From DASRDU01 sp035560235 (lineage in GTDB: Bacteria; Acidobacteriota; Blastocatellia; RBC074): DNA of 64,000 nucleotides. The position numbers were made by a program, and so were the translations under genes. Positions 24,592 to 33,339 of the stretch are shown here, one piece after another (within the stretch, counting starts at the first letter, position 1; each line of letters starts with the position of its first letter). The DNA lies in assembly GCA_035560235.1 (NCBI GenBank), contig DATMAG010000113.1, positions 1 through 64,000 of the forward strand. Reading direction: 5' to 3'. Below the pieces are notes generated by a model. It searched no databases and had not been told where the DNA came from. It was given only the letters and a program-made list of their open reading frames with translations.

Positions 24592-27500
24592 ATGAAAAAA
24601 GGATTGATCTATCTGTTGCCCTGCCTGTGGCTGATCCTGACGCTTCAGCCTGTCTCCGCGCAGCCTGCGACAAAAGCCCGGACAATTACGCTCGAAGAAC
24701 CCACAGGCATTTACCGCCGCGACAATGAAGTCGTCACCGTGGTGTTGAACTTTGCCAGCGGCGAAGCGCGCAAAGAACAGTTGCGCGTCCTCGCTCCTGA
24801 TGGTCGTGAAATCGTGTCACAGATTGGCGTCACTGAAACTCATCCTGACGGTTCGATCAGAACTGCGGAACTGATGTTTCAGGCGACGCTGATTCCAGGT
24901 GAGCGGCCTCAGTATCGTTTGCTCGCTGAGTCACCGGCGCTACAGCCTGCGACATCAGTCATCACTGCGCGGCGCGTCGGTGTCGGACGCATGGAGATGG
25001 CGAATGATCGTTTTGGCGTGCTGCTGAACCTGGGGCTTGAAAATACTGAACCTGCGCTCATCGCGGCTTACAACAAGACAGCCGGTGAACAGCGGATGCT
25101 CAATCTGATTGACGTTTCGCCTGATGTGAACGAGCCGCTGAAGCAGGGCAAAAAGAGCGCGGGCTTCGGCACCTTTCTCAATTCACAGTCACACCGCGGC
25201 GCATTCGATCAGGTCGAAATTATCGAAGCCGGGCCGTTGCGCGCCCGCGTCAGACTGAGCGGCGCGCGCCTCGGCGGTCAGCGCGAAACGTGGGAGTTTG
25301 TCTGGTACGCCGGAAGCCCTGTGCTGCGCTGGAAGTCTTCGCTCAGTGAACCCGCCGCGTCGTATGGTTTCTTTTTCAGCTCGGTTTCGGCTTCGCCTTA
25401 CGAACCGTTTGATCGCTGGATGGAAGGCAGCGAGCAGGTCAAATTCCCTGACGGCTGGGAAACGGCCAACCCGCCCGATCACGCGATTGCGCCGCAGGAT
25501 TTCGCTGATCTGCCGGGCCGTCATCTGGTCTATTACCAGCGCCGGGAAAATTACGGCGCGCTCGGTTTTTATGAACTCGATCAGGCGCTTGAATGGAAAG
25601 GCGTCGGAGCGCGGCAGTTTTATGCAGTTGCGCCGGGCAATGACAAATCATCGGTTGAAATCGCGCTCGCCTTTCCGCGCTGGAAGGGAACCGAAACGGT
25701 GCTGGAAGCGCGGCGCGAATACCGCTGCTTTATGCAGCCCGTGTTGTCAGTGGTCAGCGGTCAGTGGTCAGCGGTCAGTGGTGAAGGGAAGAAGGCTGAG
25801 CCATCGAATCAGGTCAGAGTAAGTGTGCGACCAGCGGCTGAATTGAAGCGTGAGGCGAACGAAGCAGTTTTCAGTCTCAGTCTCAACGGTGACTGGAAGC
25901 TGAAGGATGCTGAAAAATCAGCAGGCGAACAGCAGGGCTTTGAGCGCGCTGATTTCGATGATTCAGCGTGGCGCACCGTGCAGGTGCCGGGCACAGTTCA
26001 CACGCAGATTCTGGCCGCGCCGAAATATTTCACGCGTGAGGCCGAATGGATCAGCGAGAGGGAATGGTGGTACCGCCGCAGCTTCAATGTGCCGCCCGCC
26101 GCGCGCGGCAAAAGACTGTGGCTGCAGTTTGACGCGACCGATTATTACGCTGACATTTATCTCAACGGCGAACTGCTCGGACGACACGAAGGTTACATTG
26201 ATCCTTACGCTTTTGACGTAACGGACAAACTGAAGCCTGAGGTTCGGAACGCGCTGGCCGTGCGCGTCTGGACTCCGGTCAGTTATTACTGGCGTCATCG
26301 TCCGTACACGATCAAAGGCTCATACGGCGCGGTTGATCAGAAGCCGGACAACATCACGCCGCTCGGCATCACGCGCCCTGTTCGTTTGATTGCAGGCGGG
26401 CCGGTGACGATTCGTGATCTTGCTGTTGACACGCGGCTCAATCGTGACGGCAGCGCAGACGTAATCGTTGAGCTTGAACTCGATGCCGGGCGCGAAGCGC
26501 AGCAGGCAGACGTGACGCTCGCGCTTGCGCCGCGCAACTTTGACGCGCCGACCGGACTTGAACTCAGGGCCGCAGTCAGACTTTCACCGGGTCAGCAGAC
26601 GCAGCGGTTCACGCTGCACGTTGAAAAACCTGAACTGTGGTGGACGTGGGATCACGGCAAGCCGAACCTGTACACGCTCAGCGCCCGCGTCAGCAGCGGC
26701 GATGCGCTCTCGGACGCGCGTTCGCTGGCAGTTGGCATCCGCGAAATTGAACACGTGGACTGGAAGTTTTATCTCAACGGCAAACGAATGTTCATTCGCG
26801 GGACGAACTCTTATTACAACCTCTTTCTCTCTGAGATGCGGCGCCGCGATTACGAGCGCGACATCGGGCTGATGCGCGCCATGAACGTGAATATGATCCG
26901 GCTGCACTGTCATTTCAGCAATCCTGAGTTTTACGATCTGTGCGATGAACAGGGCATTCTGATCTGGCAGGACTTTCTGGAAGCGTGGTATCCCGAAGAT
27001 CGCGCCTTTGCGCTCAGGGCCGCTGCGCTTTACGACCCGCATATTCGTTACGCGCGCAATCATCCGTCAGTGGCTTTATGGGCGACGAGCGATGAAGAGT
27101 CGCTCGAAAATTACCGCGTGCTGACCAAACATCTCGAACCGCGTCTGTACGTCAGCGACCCGCAGCGCCGCCCGGTTGTGCGTTCGACGGGGCGTTATGG
27201 CGATGGTCACATCTATCACGGCTGGTATGAGGGCACGATCTGGGAATACGCGCAGATGAATGAGAAGTTTGTTTCAGAACTCGGCGCGACGGCGCTGCCG
27301 AGTTACGAGAGCCTGATGAAGTTTCTGCCACAGCACTGGCCGATCAAGGATCACGAAGAGGACTGGATCTTTCACAAGCTGCAAATTCCCGAGGCGATGC
27401 GCGCGTGGGGTGAGCCGGGCAATCTGACCCTGCAGGAGTACATTCCGCAGACGCAGGCTTACGTGGCGCGCCTGTTTCAGCTTGCAATCGAACGCATGCG

Positions 27501-27987
27501 GCGGCTGAAGTACAGAGAAGCGGGCGGCATTCTGCATTTTCATGCGATAGACATCTGGCCTTCGGTGACGATGGCCGCGCTCGATTATTACCGTCAGCCG
27601 ACGAAGGCATATTTCACCGTGCAGCGTTCATTTCAGATGGTGCTGCCATCGTTCGCTTACGACCGCGACAAATGGACGCAGGGCGAGACGGTGAAAACCG
27701 AACTGTGGCTGATCAACGATCACTGGTTCGCTGTGCCTGACGCGGCGGTGTCGTGGCGACTTGTGAACAGCAAAGGGCAGGTCGTCAGTTCCGGCAATGC
27801 GCCTGGCAAAGTCACGCTTGCGGCTGATTCATCGGTGAAGCTGATGGAGGTCAGTTTCGCGGCGGGCGAACCCGGCGCTTATGTGTTGTGGGCGACGATT
27901 AAGGACAAGTCAGGCAGAACAGTGGCCGAGAATAATTACGAATTTACCGTCACAGAGACAAACCGTAAGACTGACAATCCGCGCTGA
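24592..27987 (+). CDS. Secreted glycoside hydrolase family 2 enzyme with a large N-terminal domain
   Basis: 1131 residues with a signal peptide (1-24, ending VSAQ). Residues about 30-380 form a beta-rich domain resembling those of exo-acting glycan hydrolases (EEPTGIYRRDNEVVTVVLNF). A GTCAG(T/C)G repeat-encoded linker (385-397) separates it from the GH2 core: sugar-binding sandwich (about 425-590, with LQFDATDYYADIYLNGE), Ig-like sandwich (about 600-720) and TIM barrel (about 725-1030) with FYLNGKRMFIRGTN and NMIRLHCHFSNPEFYD. The acid/base is probably Glu835 in ATSDEES, where most GH2 enzymes have Asn-Glu; the nucleophile is probably Glu896 in VSELGA. The layout is nearest to beta-mannosidase or exo-beta-glucosaminidase-like enzymes, but the exact substrate is open. 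A final Ig-like domain closes the protein. Confidence 0.85.
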   Translation: MKKGLIYLLPCLWLILTLQPVSAQPATKARTITLEEPTGIYRRDNEVVTVVLNFASGEARKEQLRVLAPDGREIVSQIGVTETHPDGSIRTAELMFQATLIPGERPQYRLLAESPALQPATSVITARRVGVGRMEMANDRFGVLLNLGLENTEPALIAAYNKTAGEQRMLNLIDVSPDVNEPLKQGKKSAGFGTFLNSQSHRGAFDQVEIIEAGPLRARVRLSGARLGGQRETWEFVWYAGSPVLRWKSSLSEPAASYGFFFSSVSASPYEPFDRWMEGSEQVKFPDGWETANPPDHAIAPQDFADLPGRHLVYYQRRENYGALGFYELDQALEWKGVGARQFYAVAPGNDKSSVEIALAFPRWKGTETVLEARREYRCFMQPVLSVVSGQWSAVSGEGKKAEPSNQVRVSVRPAAELKREANEAVFSLSLNGDWKLKDAEKSAGEQQGFERADFDDSAWRTVQVPGTVHTQILAAPKYFTREAEWISEREWWYRRSFNVPPAARGKRLWLQFDATDYYADIYLNGELLGRHEGYIDPYAFDVTDKLKPEVRNALAVRVWTPVSYYWRHRPYTIKGSYGAVDQKPDNITPLGITRPVRLIAGGPVTIRDLAVDTRLNRDGSADVIVELELDAGREAQQADVTLALAPRNFDAPTGLELRAAVRLSPGQQTQRFTLHVEKPELWWTWDHGKPNLYTLSARVSSGDALSDARSLAVGIREIEHVDWKFYLNGKRMFIRGTNSYYNLFLSEMRRRDYERDIGLMRAMNVNMIRLHCHFSNPEFYDLCDEQGILIWQDFLEAWYPEDRAFALRAAALYDPHIRYARNHPSVALWATSDEESLENYRVLTKHLEPRLYVSDPQRRPVVRSTGRYGDGHIYHGWYEGTIWEYAQMNEKFVSELGATALPSYESLMKFLPQHWPIKDHEEDWIFHKLQIPEAMRAWGEPGNLTLQEYIPQTQAYVARLFQLAIERMRRLKYREAGGILHFHAIDIWPSVTMAALDYYRQPTKAYFTVQRSFQMVLPSFAYDRDKWTQGETVKTELWLINDHWFAVPDAAVSWRLVNSKGQVVSSGNAPGKVTLAADSSVKLMEVSFAAGEPGAYVLWATIKDKSGRTVAENNYEFTVTETNRKTDNPR
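25746..25780 (+). repeat. Heptamer tandem repeat inside the GH2 coding sequence
   Basis: Five exact-length units of GTCAG(T/C)G, alternating GTCAGTG and GTCAGCG, lie in frame in the GH2 gene. They encode a VVSGQWSAVSG-like peptide at the junction between the N-terminal domain and the GH2 core. Similar GTCAGTG heptamer arrays are known as short tandem repeats in cyanobacterial and other genomes, usually intergenic. Confidence 0.85.
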
Positions 27988-28419
27988 CGCTGTGCGTCCC
28001 ACGACTGCGTTCCGCCAGGAATGGAACACGGAGAGAACAAATGCGGCAGATGAAAGCGGAGTTTTGCTTCGTCGCATCAGTGTCATCCGTGTTCCATTCC
28101 TGCTTGAGACGAGTGCCCGGCTGATGAGGAGAGTTATGTTCATTTAACATTAAGTGCGTTGACTCTGTTCTGTCTCCTCCATAATCTGCGCCTGTTCGAC
28201 CCTCAGAATAAAATGTGCTGCTGCCGGTTTCGGATGCCACGCTCACAAAGCCGAAACTCAGGCGATCAACTGCCGCTTCTCCTCACGGCAATCTTCTTCT
28301 GCTTTCTCCCCTGAGCTGCTGCGTCATCAGTGACGGCTCATTCGAACTCTCCCCGCCAGCAAACCAGAAAGTGCCCCTGAGGACTCATCCGGCACTCGTC
28401 GGAGAGGGAGGACAAGTGT
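27988..28419. other. Intergenic region with a palindromic repeat
   Basis: About 430 bases between two plus-strand genes. It contains palindromic repeat family A copy 2 at 28016-28102 near the GH2 stop. The rest shows no gene I can support. GGGAGGA precedes the next ATG at 28420 by 8 nt. Confidence 0.5.
28016..28102. repeat. Palindromic intergenic repeat, family A, copy 2
   Basis: CAGGAATGGAACACGGA (28016-28032) and TCCGTGTTCCATTCCTG (28086-28102) are perfectly complementary 17-nt arms around a 53-nt interior. The right side (TCGCATC.GT.TCATCCGTGTTCC.TTC, 28073-28100) matches the first copy at 1927-1954 with three differences. It lies 28 nt after the GH2 stop. Confidence 0.8.
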
Positions 28420-30987
28420 ATGCACAAGACGGCAGCAACCATGCTCTTCTGCCTGCTGATAATTGTCTCCGGTCTGGCGTGGCACTCACGGGCTTCAGCC
28501 GCATTCGAGCCGCAGGCGACGCCAAAGCCACTGCCCTGCGATTGCAACAATCAGAAAAAGATCACCATCTGTCACAGGCCGCCGGGCAATCCGCAGAACG
28601 CGCTGACGCTGGAAATAGCCTGTGATGGTCAGAACGGTCACAAAAATCATGAGCAGGATTACTGCGGCCCGTGCCAGGCCGTTTCAGCAGCCACGCCGAC
28701 TCCGGCGACCTGTCTCGAACGGAACTTCACGGCTCCGGCAGTGACGCACGGCGTATCGGCGGCGGATGATCTCTTTGCTTTGTCGCAGCCGCTTTCGTTC
28801 ACGATTGTTTCGCCGTCAATGACCGGCGCTGATATTTTCAATGTCACGGCGGCTTCGTCAGGCAGTCCGGGGACATTCGGCCTGCCGGTTTCAAATGCGA
28901 CGACGGGCGCGGGGGTCGGGTTTATTTCAACGGCGAATGCTCAGGGCTTCGGTTTCTCAACGGCTGGTGAACGGCTCGTGGCCGTCTCGTGTCTGGATAG
29001 TTTCTGGGACATCAATTTCGTGATTGCCGGAACGGGCGCGACTGCCGGAGACACAGTGAGCCTGCTGATGCGCGCACCTGATGGCACGGTTGTGGCTGAT
29101 GCGCTCGCGCAGTTCACCGTTGGCAACGGCAGCGTGACGCTCACGCACCTCGGAGCCGGAGTCAGTCTCTTTCTGAACAACCGGCTGGCGAATGGGGCGA
29201 ATGCCGTGACGCTGGCGAGTCCCAATGTGCCGTTTGTTTCGGCTCCGTCAGGCAGTACCTTTTCATTTCGCACGGGGGTGCTGACGCTGGCCCTGCCGAT
29301 GGATCCGGGTTCACCCTTTCACGGTTGTCAGCAGTTTGCCGCGGTGATCGAACGCCCGAATGGAGCACCGGCGGGAACGACGGCGCTCGTGTTCACCGAC
29401 ATAGTGGTCAATCGTGACGATGCGACCACTGCAACCGGGACGGGGCTGCTGTCAGGCGGGAGCGGCGTCTTTCCGACCGCGCCGTTGTGTGAAGCGATCT
29501 GCCCGCCCTGCCCAGTTGTTTCCGGAGGCGGCGGTTGTCCGGTCAATGGCTTTACAGCTGCTTCGGTCACCCACGGCGCGGGCGGCGATCAGTTCCTGCT
29601 GTCCGACCCGCTGAATCTGACGCTGGTTTCATCGCCTTCCGGCAGCGGGATTGTGACGGTGCCGAACCTGATGCCGAATGCCACAACAGGCTTTCTGCCG
29701 GGCGTGACCCCGCAGGGAATTGCGCTGGCGCAGCAGGGAACGGCACTGGCTCTCTCCTGTTCAGACAGTTTCTGGGATGTCAACTTTGTCATCCTGAGCA
29801 CAGGCGCAACGGGCGATCAGGCGCGGCTCTTCCTGCGCACGCCGGGCAGCAGCACCGATCTGTCGCTTGCGACGTTCACAGTGCAGGCGAACGGCGTGGT
29901 TGTGACTGATCTCAGTTCCGATGTGACGCTCTTTCACAACAACCGGCTGGCCAATGGCGGACAACTCATTGAAGGCAGTCTGATCAGCACGCCGCCTGGC
30001 AGTCCCGGCATCAGTTCAGGTCTGCTGACTCTGTCGCTGATGGCTCCGGGCGGGCAATCGCTGAGCGGCTGTTATCAGCTCGGCCTTGAACTCAGCCGCG
30101 CCGGAAACGCGACCGGGGTTACGGCAGTCATCATCGGTGATGTGGTGGTCAATCGCACTGCGGCTTCAACTTCGACGGGCACCGGGCTGATTTTCGGGAC
30201 GACCGGAAGTTTCCCGACCGGTTTGCCCTGCAACCCGGTTTGTCCGGCTTGTCCCACCGGCACGCAACCGGCAAAGGTCGTCAATGTGTCAGCCGCGAGT
30301 TATCAGGGCGCGACGCTCGCCTGTGAAAGCATCGTGGCTGGTTTTGGTGATGGCCTGGCTGCATCGGTTCAGACGGCAGACACGCTGCCGCTGCCGACCA
30401 CGCTCGCCGGAGTGAAAGTGAAGGTGAAGGACGCCGCCGGAACCGAACGCGCCGCGCCGCTCTTTTTCGTTTCGCCAAAACAGATCAACTATCAGCTTCC
30501 GCCCGGCACAGCTCCAGGCGAAGCAACAATCACAATCGAAGGTGCAGGCCGGGCGACTGAAAGGATCAAAGTCGCGCCGGTCGCGCCGAGCCTGTTTACG
30601 GCCAATGCGACCGGCAACGGCGCGGCAGCGGCCTTTGTGTTGCGCGTCAAAGCCGACGGCTCGCAGCGCTTTGAGCCGGTGGTCGCCTTTGATCAGGCAC
30701 AGAATAAATTTGTGCCTGTCCCGATTGATCTCGGCCCGCCTTCAGATCAGGTCTTTCTGATTCTCTTCGGCACCGGCGTGCGTTTCTGTCAGTCGAACAG
30801 ATCTGCCACAGTGAAGATTGACGGCGAGACTGCCGAGGTGCTTTATCTCGGGCCGCAGGGACAGTTCGTTGGCCTTGATCAGATCAACGTCAGGCTTTCG
30901 CGCAATCTGATCGGACGCGGTGATGTCTCTCTTTCGCTGACTGCTGAAGGCCTGGTATCGAATACCGTCCGGCTGAAGATCAAATAA
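28420..30987 (+). CDS. Secreted protein with duplicated domain and C-terminal TIGR03437 domain
   Basis: 855 residues. A signal peptide covers 1-27 (ending SRASA). A Cys/His-rich segment follows at about 41-88 with CDCNN, ITICHRPPGNPQN and HKNHEQDYCGPC; this CHxPPGNP pattern occurs in many secreted bacterial proteins of unknown role. Two homologous domains of about 220 residues come next (about 98-335 and 358-600), each with NFTAP.VTHG or GFTAASVTHG, CSDSFWDVNFVI, HNNRLANG and GDVVVNR, and each closed by a C-x2-C-rich linker. The C-terminal 220 residues match TIGR03437 (PLFFVSPKQINYQLPPG, GPQGQFVGLDQINVRL), typical of Acidobacteriota secreted proteins. The role is probably surface or extracellular; no enzyme motif is seen. 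GGAGG lies 8 nt before the ATG. Confidence 0.82.
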   Translation: MHKTAATMLFCLLIIVSGLAWHSRASAAFEPQATPKPLPCDCNNQKKITICHRPPGNPQNALTLEIACDGQNGHKNHEQDYCGPCQAVSAATPTPATCLERNFTAPAVTHGVSAADDLFALSQPLSFTIVSPSMTGADIFNVTAASSGSPGTFGLPVSNATTGAGVGFISTANAQGFGFSTAGERLVAVSCLDSFWDINFVIAGTGATAGDTVSLLMRAPDGTVVADALAQFTVGNGSVTLTHLGAGVSLFLNNRLANGANAVTLASPNVPFVSAPSGSTFSFRTGVLTLALPMDPGSPFHGCQQFAAVIERPNGAPAGTTALVFTDIVVNRDDATTATGTGLLSGGSGVFPTAPLCEAICPPCPVVSGGGGCPVNGFTAASVTHGAGGDQFLLSDPLNLTLVSSPSGSGIVTVPNLMPNATTGFLPGVTPQGIALAQQGTALALSCSDSFWDVNFVILSTGATGDQARLFLRTPGSSTDLSLATFTVQANGVVVTDLSSDVTLFHNNRLANGGQLIEGSLISTPPGSPGISSGLLTLSLMAPGGQSLSGCYQLGLELSRAGNATGVTAVIIGDVVVNRTAASTSTGTGLIFGTTGSFPTGLPCNPVCPACPTGTQPAKVVNVSAASYQGATLACESIVAGFGDGLAASVQTADTLPLPTTLAGVKVKVKDAAGTERAAPLFFVSPKQINYQLPPGTAPGEATITIEGAGRATERIKVAPVAPSLFTANATGNGAAAAFVLRVKADGSQRFEPVVAFDQAQNKFVPVPIDLGPPSDQVFLILFGTGVRFCQSNRSATVKIDGETAEVLYLGPQGQFVGLDQINVRLSRNLIGRGDVSLSLTAEGLVSNTVRLKIK

Positions 30988-31003
30988 AAGCCGACAGCAT
31001 TAG

Positions 31004-31071
31004 CGCGAAGAAGCAAAGAGCGCAAAGCTGATTCCTGATTTGCATGCTGACTTTGTGTTCTTTGCTTCTTT
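31004..31071. repeat. Palindromic intergenic repeat, family B, copy 1
   Basis: GAAGAAGCAAAGAGCGCAAAG (31007-31027) and CTTTGTGTTCTTTGCTTCTTT (31051-31071) pair across 21 nt with three G:T-type positions. The same GAAG.AAAGAG.GCAAA theme recurs at 42858-42953. Both copies lie just after genes for TIGR03437-domain proteins. Here it sits between convergent genes and could terminate both. Confidence 0.75.
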
Positions 31072-31091
31072 ACCGGCTTGCTGCGTCACGC

Positions 31092-31871
31092 TTATCTGGC
31101 TGAAAGGTACCTGCCCAGAAAGTCGGCTGTGCGATTGAGCGCGTCGTCTGCTGCCTGACCGGTGAGGCCGTGACCCTGTGAGGGATAGATTTTGATTTCA
31201 TACGGCGTTTTGAGCGCCCTGACCTCGCGTTCGATCCGATAGGCTTCATCAACCGGAATCAGCGAGTCGTCTGCGCCGTGCAGAATCAGTACTGGCGGCA
31301 GTCGCTCGATCATTCCACTGCCGAGCGAAGGATAAAACCCTGACAATTCAGCGACGGCTTTAATGCGTTCATCATGCGCGGCCAGTGACAGCGAAAGCGC
31401 GCCGCCCAGTGACACACCAGTCAACGCTATGCGCGCACTGTCCACGCCGGGCTGTGAGGCAGCGAAGCTGACTGCGTCAGCAACTGTCTCTCGCCAGAGC
31501 GCAAAGAACTGCAGGATCGTCATCAGATCAGCCCTGCCGCTGCCGGTGCGTTCGAAATAGTGCGGAAAATAAACCACAAACCCGCGCGCCGCCAGCTGGC
31601 GCGCATATTCGCGGTAGCGCGCATTCCAGACCGGCGACTGCAAACCGTCCGCTCCGTGAACCAGCACGACGGCTGGCTGCGGAATGTTTGAGTCAGATGA
31701 AAATCTTTCGATAGTGATACTGCGCGGCCCGCTCGTGTAATTCATCGTCGCGTGAGATACCGGTGATTTCAGTGCCGTGGTTCCGGCAGCCGGAACCGAT
31801 GAAAGCGGCATCATCAGGGCCGCGATCAGCAGGGCCGACTGGCAGTGTCTGAATAATCCGCTGATCTTCAT
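31092..31871 (-). CDS. Exported dienelactone-hydrolase-like alpha/beta hydrolase
   Basis: 259 residues from MKISGLFRHC, whose first 30 residues are a signal peptide (LLIAALMMPLSSVPAAG). The catalytic domain has the oxyanion region VLVHGADGLQSPVW (about 72-85), the nucleophile elbow GVSLGGALSL (Ser at about 153), an Asp candidate in LILHGADDSLIPVDEA and the His in PSQGHGLTG near the C-terminus. This matches the dienelactone hydrolase/BAAT-like branch of the alpha/beta hydrolases, here exported. The substrate is unknown. The ATG has no SD; instead a terminator-like hairpin with a T7 run ends just upstream of it, described separately. The gene is divergent from the sialidase-like gene at 32085. 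Confidence 0.78.
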   Translation of the reverse strand: MKISGLFRHCQSALLIAALMMPLSSVPAAGTTALKSPVSHATMNYTSGPRSITIERFSSDSNIPQPAVVLVHGADGLQSPVWNARYREYARQLAARGFVVYFPHYFERTGSGRADLMTILQFFALWRETVADAVSFAASQPGVDSARIALTGVSLGGALSLSLAAHDERIKAVAELSGFYPSLGSGMIERLPPVLILHGADDSLIPVDEAYRIEREVRALKTPYEIKIYPSQGHGLTGQAADDALNRTADFLGRYLSAR

Positions 31872-31875
31872 AAAC

Positions 31876-31924
31876 AAAAAAATGAGCGCTGATTCAGAAA
31901 GTATTGGCTCTCTTCTCAGCGCTC
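31876..31924 (-). promoter_or_regulatory. Terminator-like hairpin in the leader of the exported hydrolase (possible attenuator)
   Basis: Read on the minus strand, GAGCGCTGA, a 23-nt loop and TCAGCGCTC form a 9-bp stem followed by A and seven T, ending 4 nt before the ATG at 31871. There is no minus-strand gene upstream to terminate, since the neighbour is divergent. The structure therefore sits in the 5' leader and could be an attenuator. Confidence 0.55.
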
Positions 31925-32022
31925 TTCAGGAGGTTCACCCGTGACCCCTTTGATTCAGGGTGAGGGAATCGGGTTGTCTTTGCGAAAGGTGAATCTTTGC
32001 CAGGAGATAATGACCTTTCAGG

Positions 32023-32051
32023 TTGATTCACTGAATATACTCAGGTATGAA
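32023..32051 (+). promoter_or_regulatory. Candidate sigma-70 promoter for the sialidase-like gene
   Basis: TTGATT (32023-32028), 17-nt spacer, TATGAA (32046-32051), 34 nt before the ATG at 32085. Confidence 0.45.
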
Positions 32052-32084
32052 TGATGATCGCCGGAAGCAAAGGAATAAACTCAA

Positions 32085-33269
32085 ATGAACAGATTACTGA
32101 GCTGCGTCATTATTCTGCCGCTGACACTGATTGCCGCATTCGCGCAGGTGCGCGAACTGCCTTCGCCAGCCGGAGCGGGCAGCGCGCAACCCAACCTCAC
32201 AGTCTCGCCTGACGGACAGCAGGTTTATCTGAGCTGGATTGAAAGGCTGGGTGAAGGACGCTTCTCGCTTCGCTTTGCCGTGAAGGAAGGCGCAGGATGG
32301 TCAGCGCCGCGCGTCATAGCGGAAGGGACGAACTGGTTCGTCAACTGGGCGGACTTTCCTTCAATGGTTGTGCTGCCTGACGGCTCGCTGGCGGCTCACT
32401 GGCTGGTCAAAAGCGCGCCGGGGACGTTTGATTACGACGTGACAATTGCGCGGTCATTCGATGGTGGCAGGACGTGGAGTAAACCGTTCGTGCCGCACCG
32501 CGATGGTGTCAGGGCAGAACATGGTTTCGTTTCGCTCTTTGCCGCGCAGGACGGGGCACTTTCGGCAGTGTGGCTCGACGGGCGCGAAATGCAGCCCGGT
32601 TCGGGCGATCACGGGCACGGCAACATGACCTTGCGTTACGTAAAAGTCAGACGCGATGGAACGCTGAGCGACGAGTCCGCGCTGGACAGAAGAGTATGTG
32701 AATGCTGTCAGACCTCAGCCGCGATGACCTCAGCCGGGCCGGTCGTAGTCTATCGCGACCGTTCGGAACAGGAGATTCGCGACATCGCAATCGTGCGGCT
32801 GCGGAATGGCAAATGGAGCGAGCCGCGTCCGGTCTTTCAGGACAACTGGCGGCTCGATGGCTGTCCGGTCAATGGCCCGGCAGTCGCGGCTTCGGGGCGG
32901 CGTGTGGCAGTGGCCTGGTACACAGCGGCAGGCAATACACCGCGTGTGAAACTGGTCTTCTCGAACGATGCAGGCGAAAGCTTCGGCGCGCCGGTCAGCG
33001 TGGACAGCGGCAATCCTGCCGGGCGCGTGGACGTGCTGCTGTTGAATGACGGCAGCGCGCTGGTGTGCTGGCTGGAAAGGCTGTCCGATGGTGGTGAAAT
33101 TCGCGTGCGCCGCGTCAGGCCGGATGGCCGCAGCGATCAGGCCATCACGGTCTCCGCTTCCGGCACCGCCCGTTCGAACGGTTTTCCGCAAATGGCCCGC
33201 GCCGGAAATACGCTGATCTTCGCCTGGACAGGCCCGCGCGTCCTCACAGCGATGATGCCGCTGCCCTGA
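32085..33269 (+). CDS. Exported sialidase-like (BNR/Asp-box) beta-propeller protein
   Basis: 394 residues with a short signal peptide (1-21, ending IAAFAQ). Repeated strands with SxDxGxxW-type Asp boxes are visible: RSFDGGRTWSKP (about 123-134) and SNDAGESFGAP (about 300), plus related SPDGQQVYLSW and GWSAPRVI blades. A CECCQTSAAM segment with three close Cys and a DGCPVNGP segment are conserved-looking. This matches proteins often named exo-alpha-sialidase or sialidase-fold; however, the Arg triad and Tyr/Glu nucleophile of true sialidases are not recognised, so enzymatic activity is doubtful. The Cys cluster could bind metal. AAGGA lies 10 nt before the ATG. It is divergent from the hydrolase gene. 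Confidence 0.78.
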   Translation: MNRLLSCVIILPLTLIAAFAQVRELPSPAGAGSAQPNLTVSPDGQQVYLSWIERLGEGRFSLRFAVKEGAGWSAPRVIAEGTNWFVNWADFPSMVVLPDGSLAAHWLVKSAPGTFDYDVTIARSFDGGRTWSKPFVPHRDGVRAEHGFVSLFAAQDGALSAVWLDGREMQPGSGDHGHGNMTLRYVKVRRDGTLSDESALDRRVCECCQTSAAMTSAGPVVVYRDRSEQEIRDIAIVRLRNGKWSEPRPVFQDNWRLDGCPVNGPAVAASGRRVAVAWYTAAGNTPRVKLVFSNDAGESFGAPVSVDSGNPAGRVDVLLLNDGSALVCWLERLSDGGEIRVRRVRPDGRSDQAITVSASGTARSNGFPQMARAGNTLIFAWTGPRVLTAMMPLP

Positions 33270-33339
33270 ATGTGCCAAATTTTACAGCAAACATAAGCAG
33301 AGAATGAATTGAGGCAACCAGGAAGAAAGTGGTGAAGCA

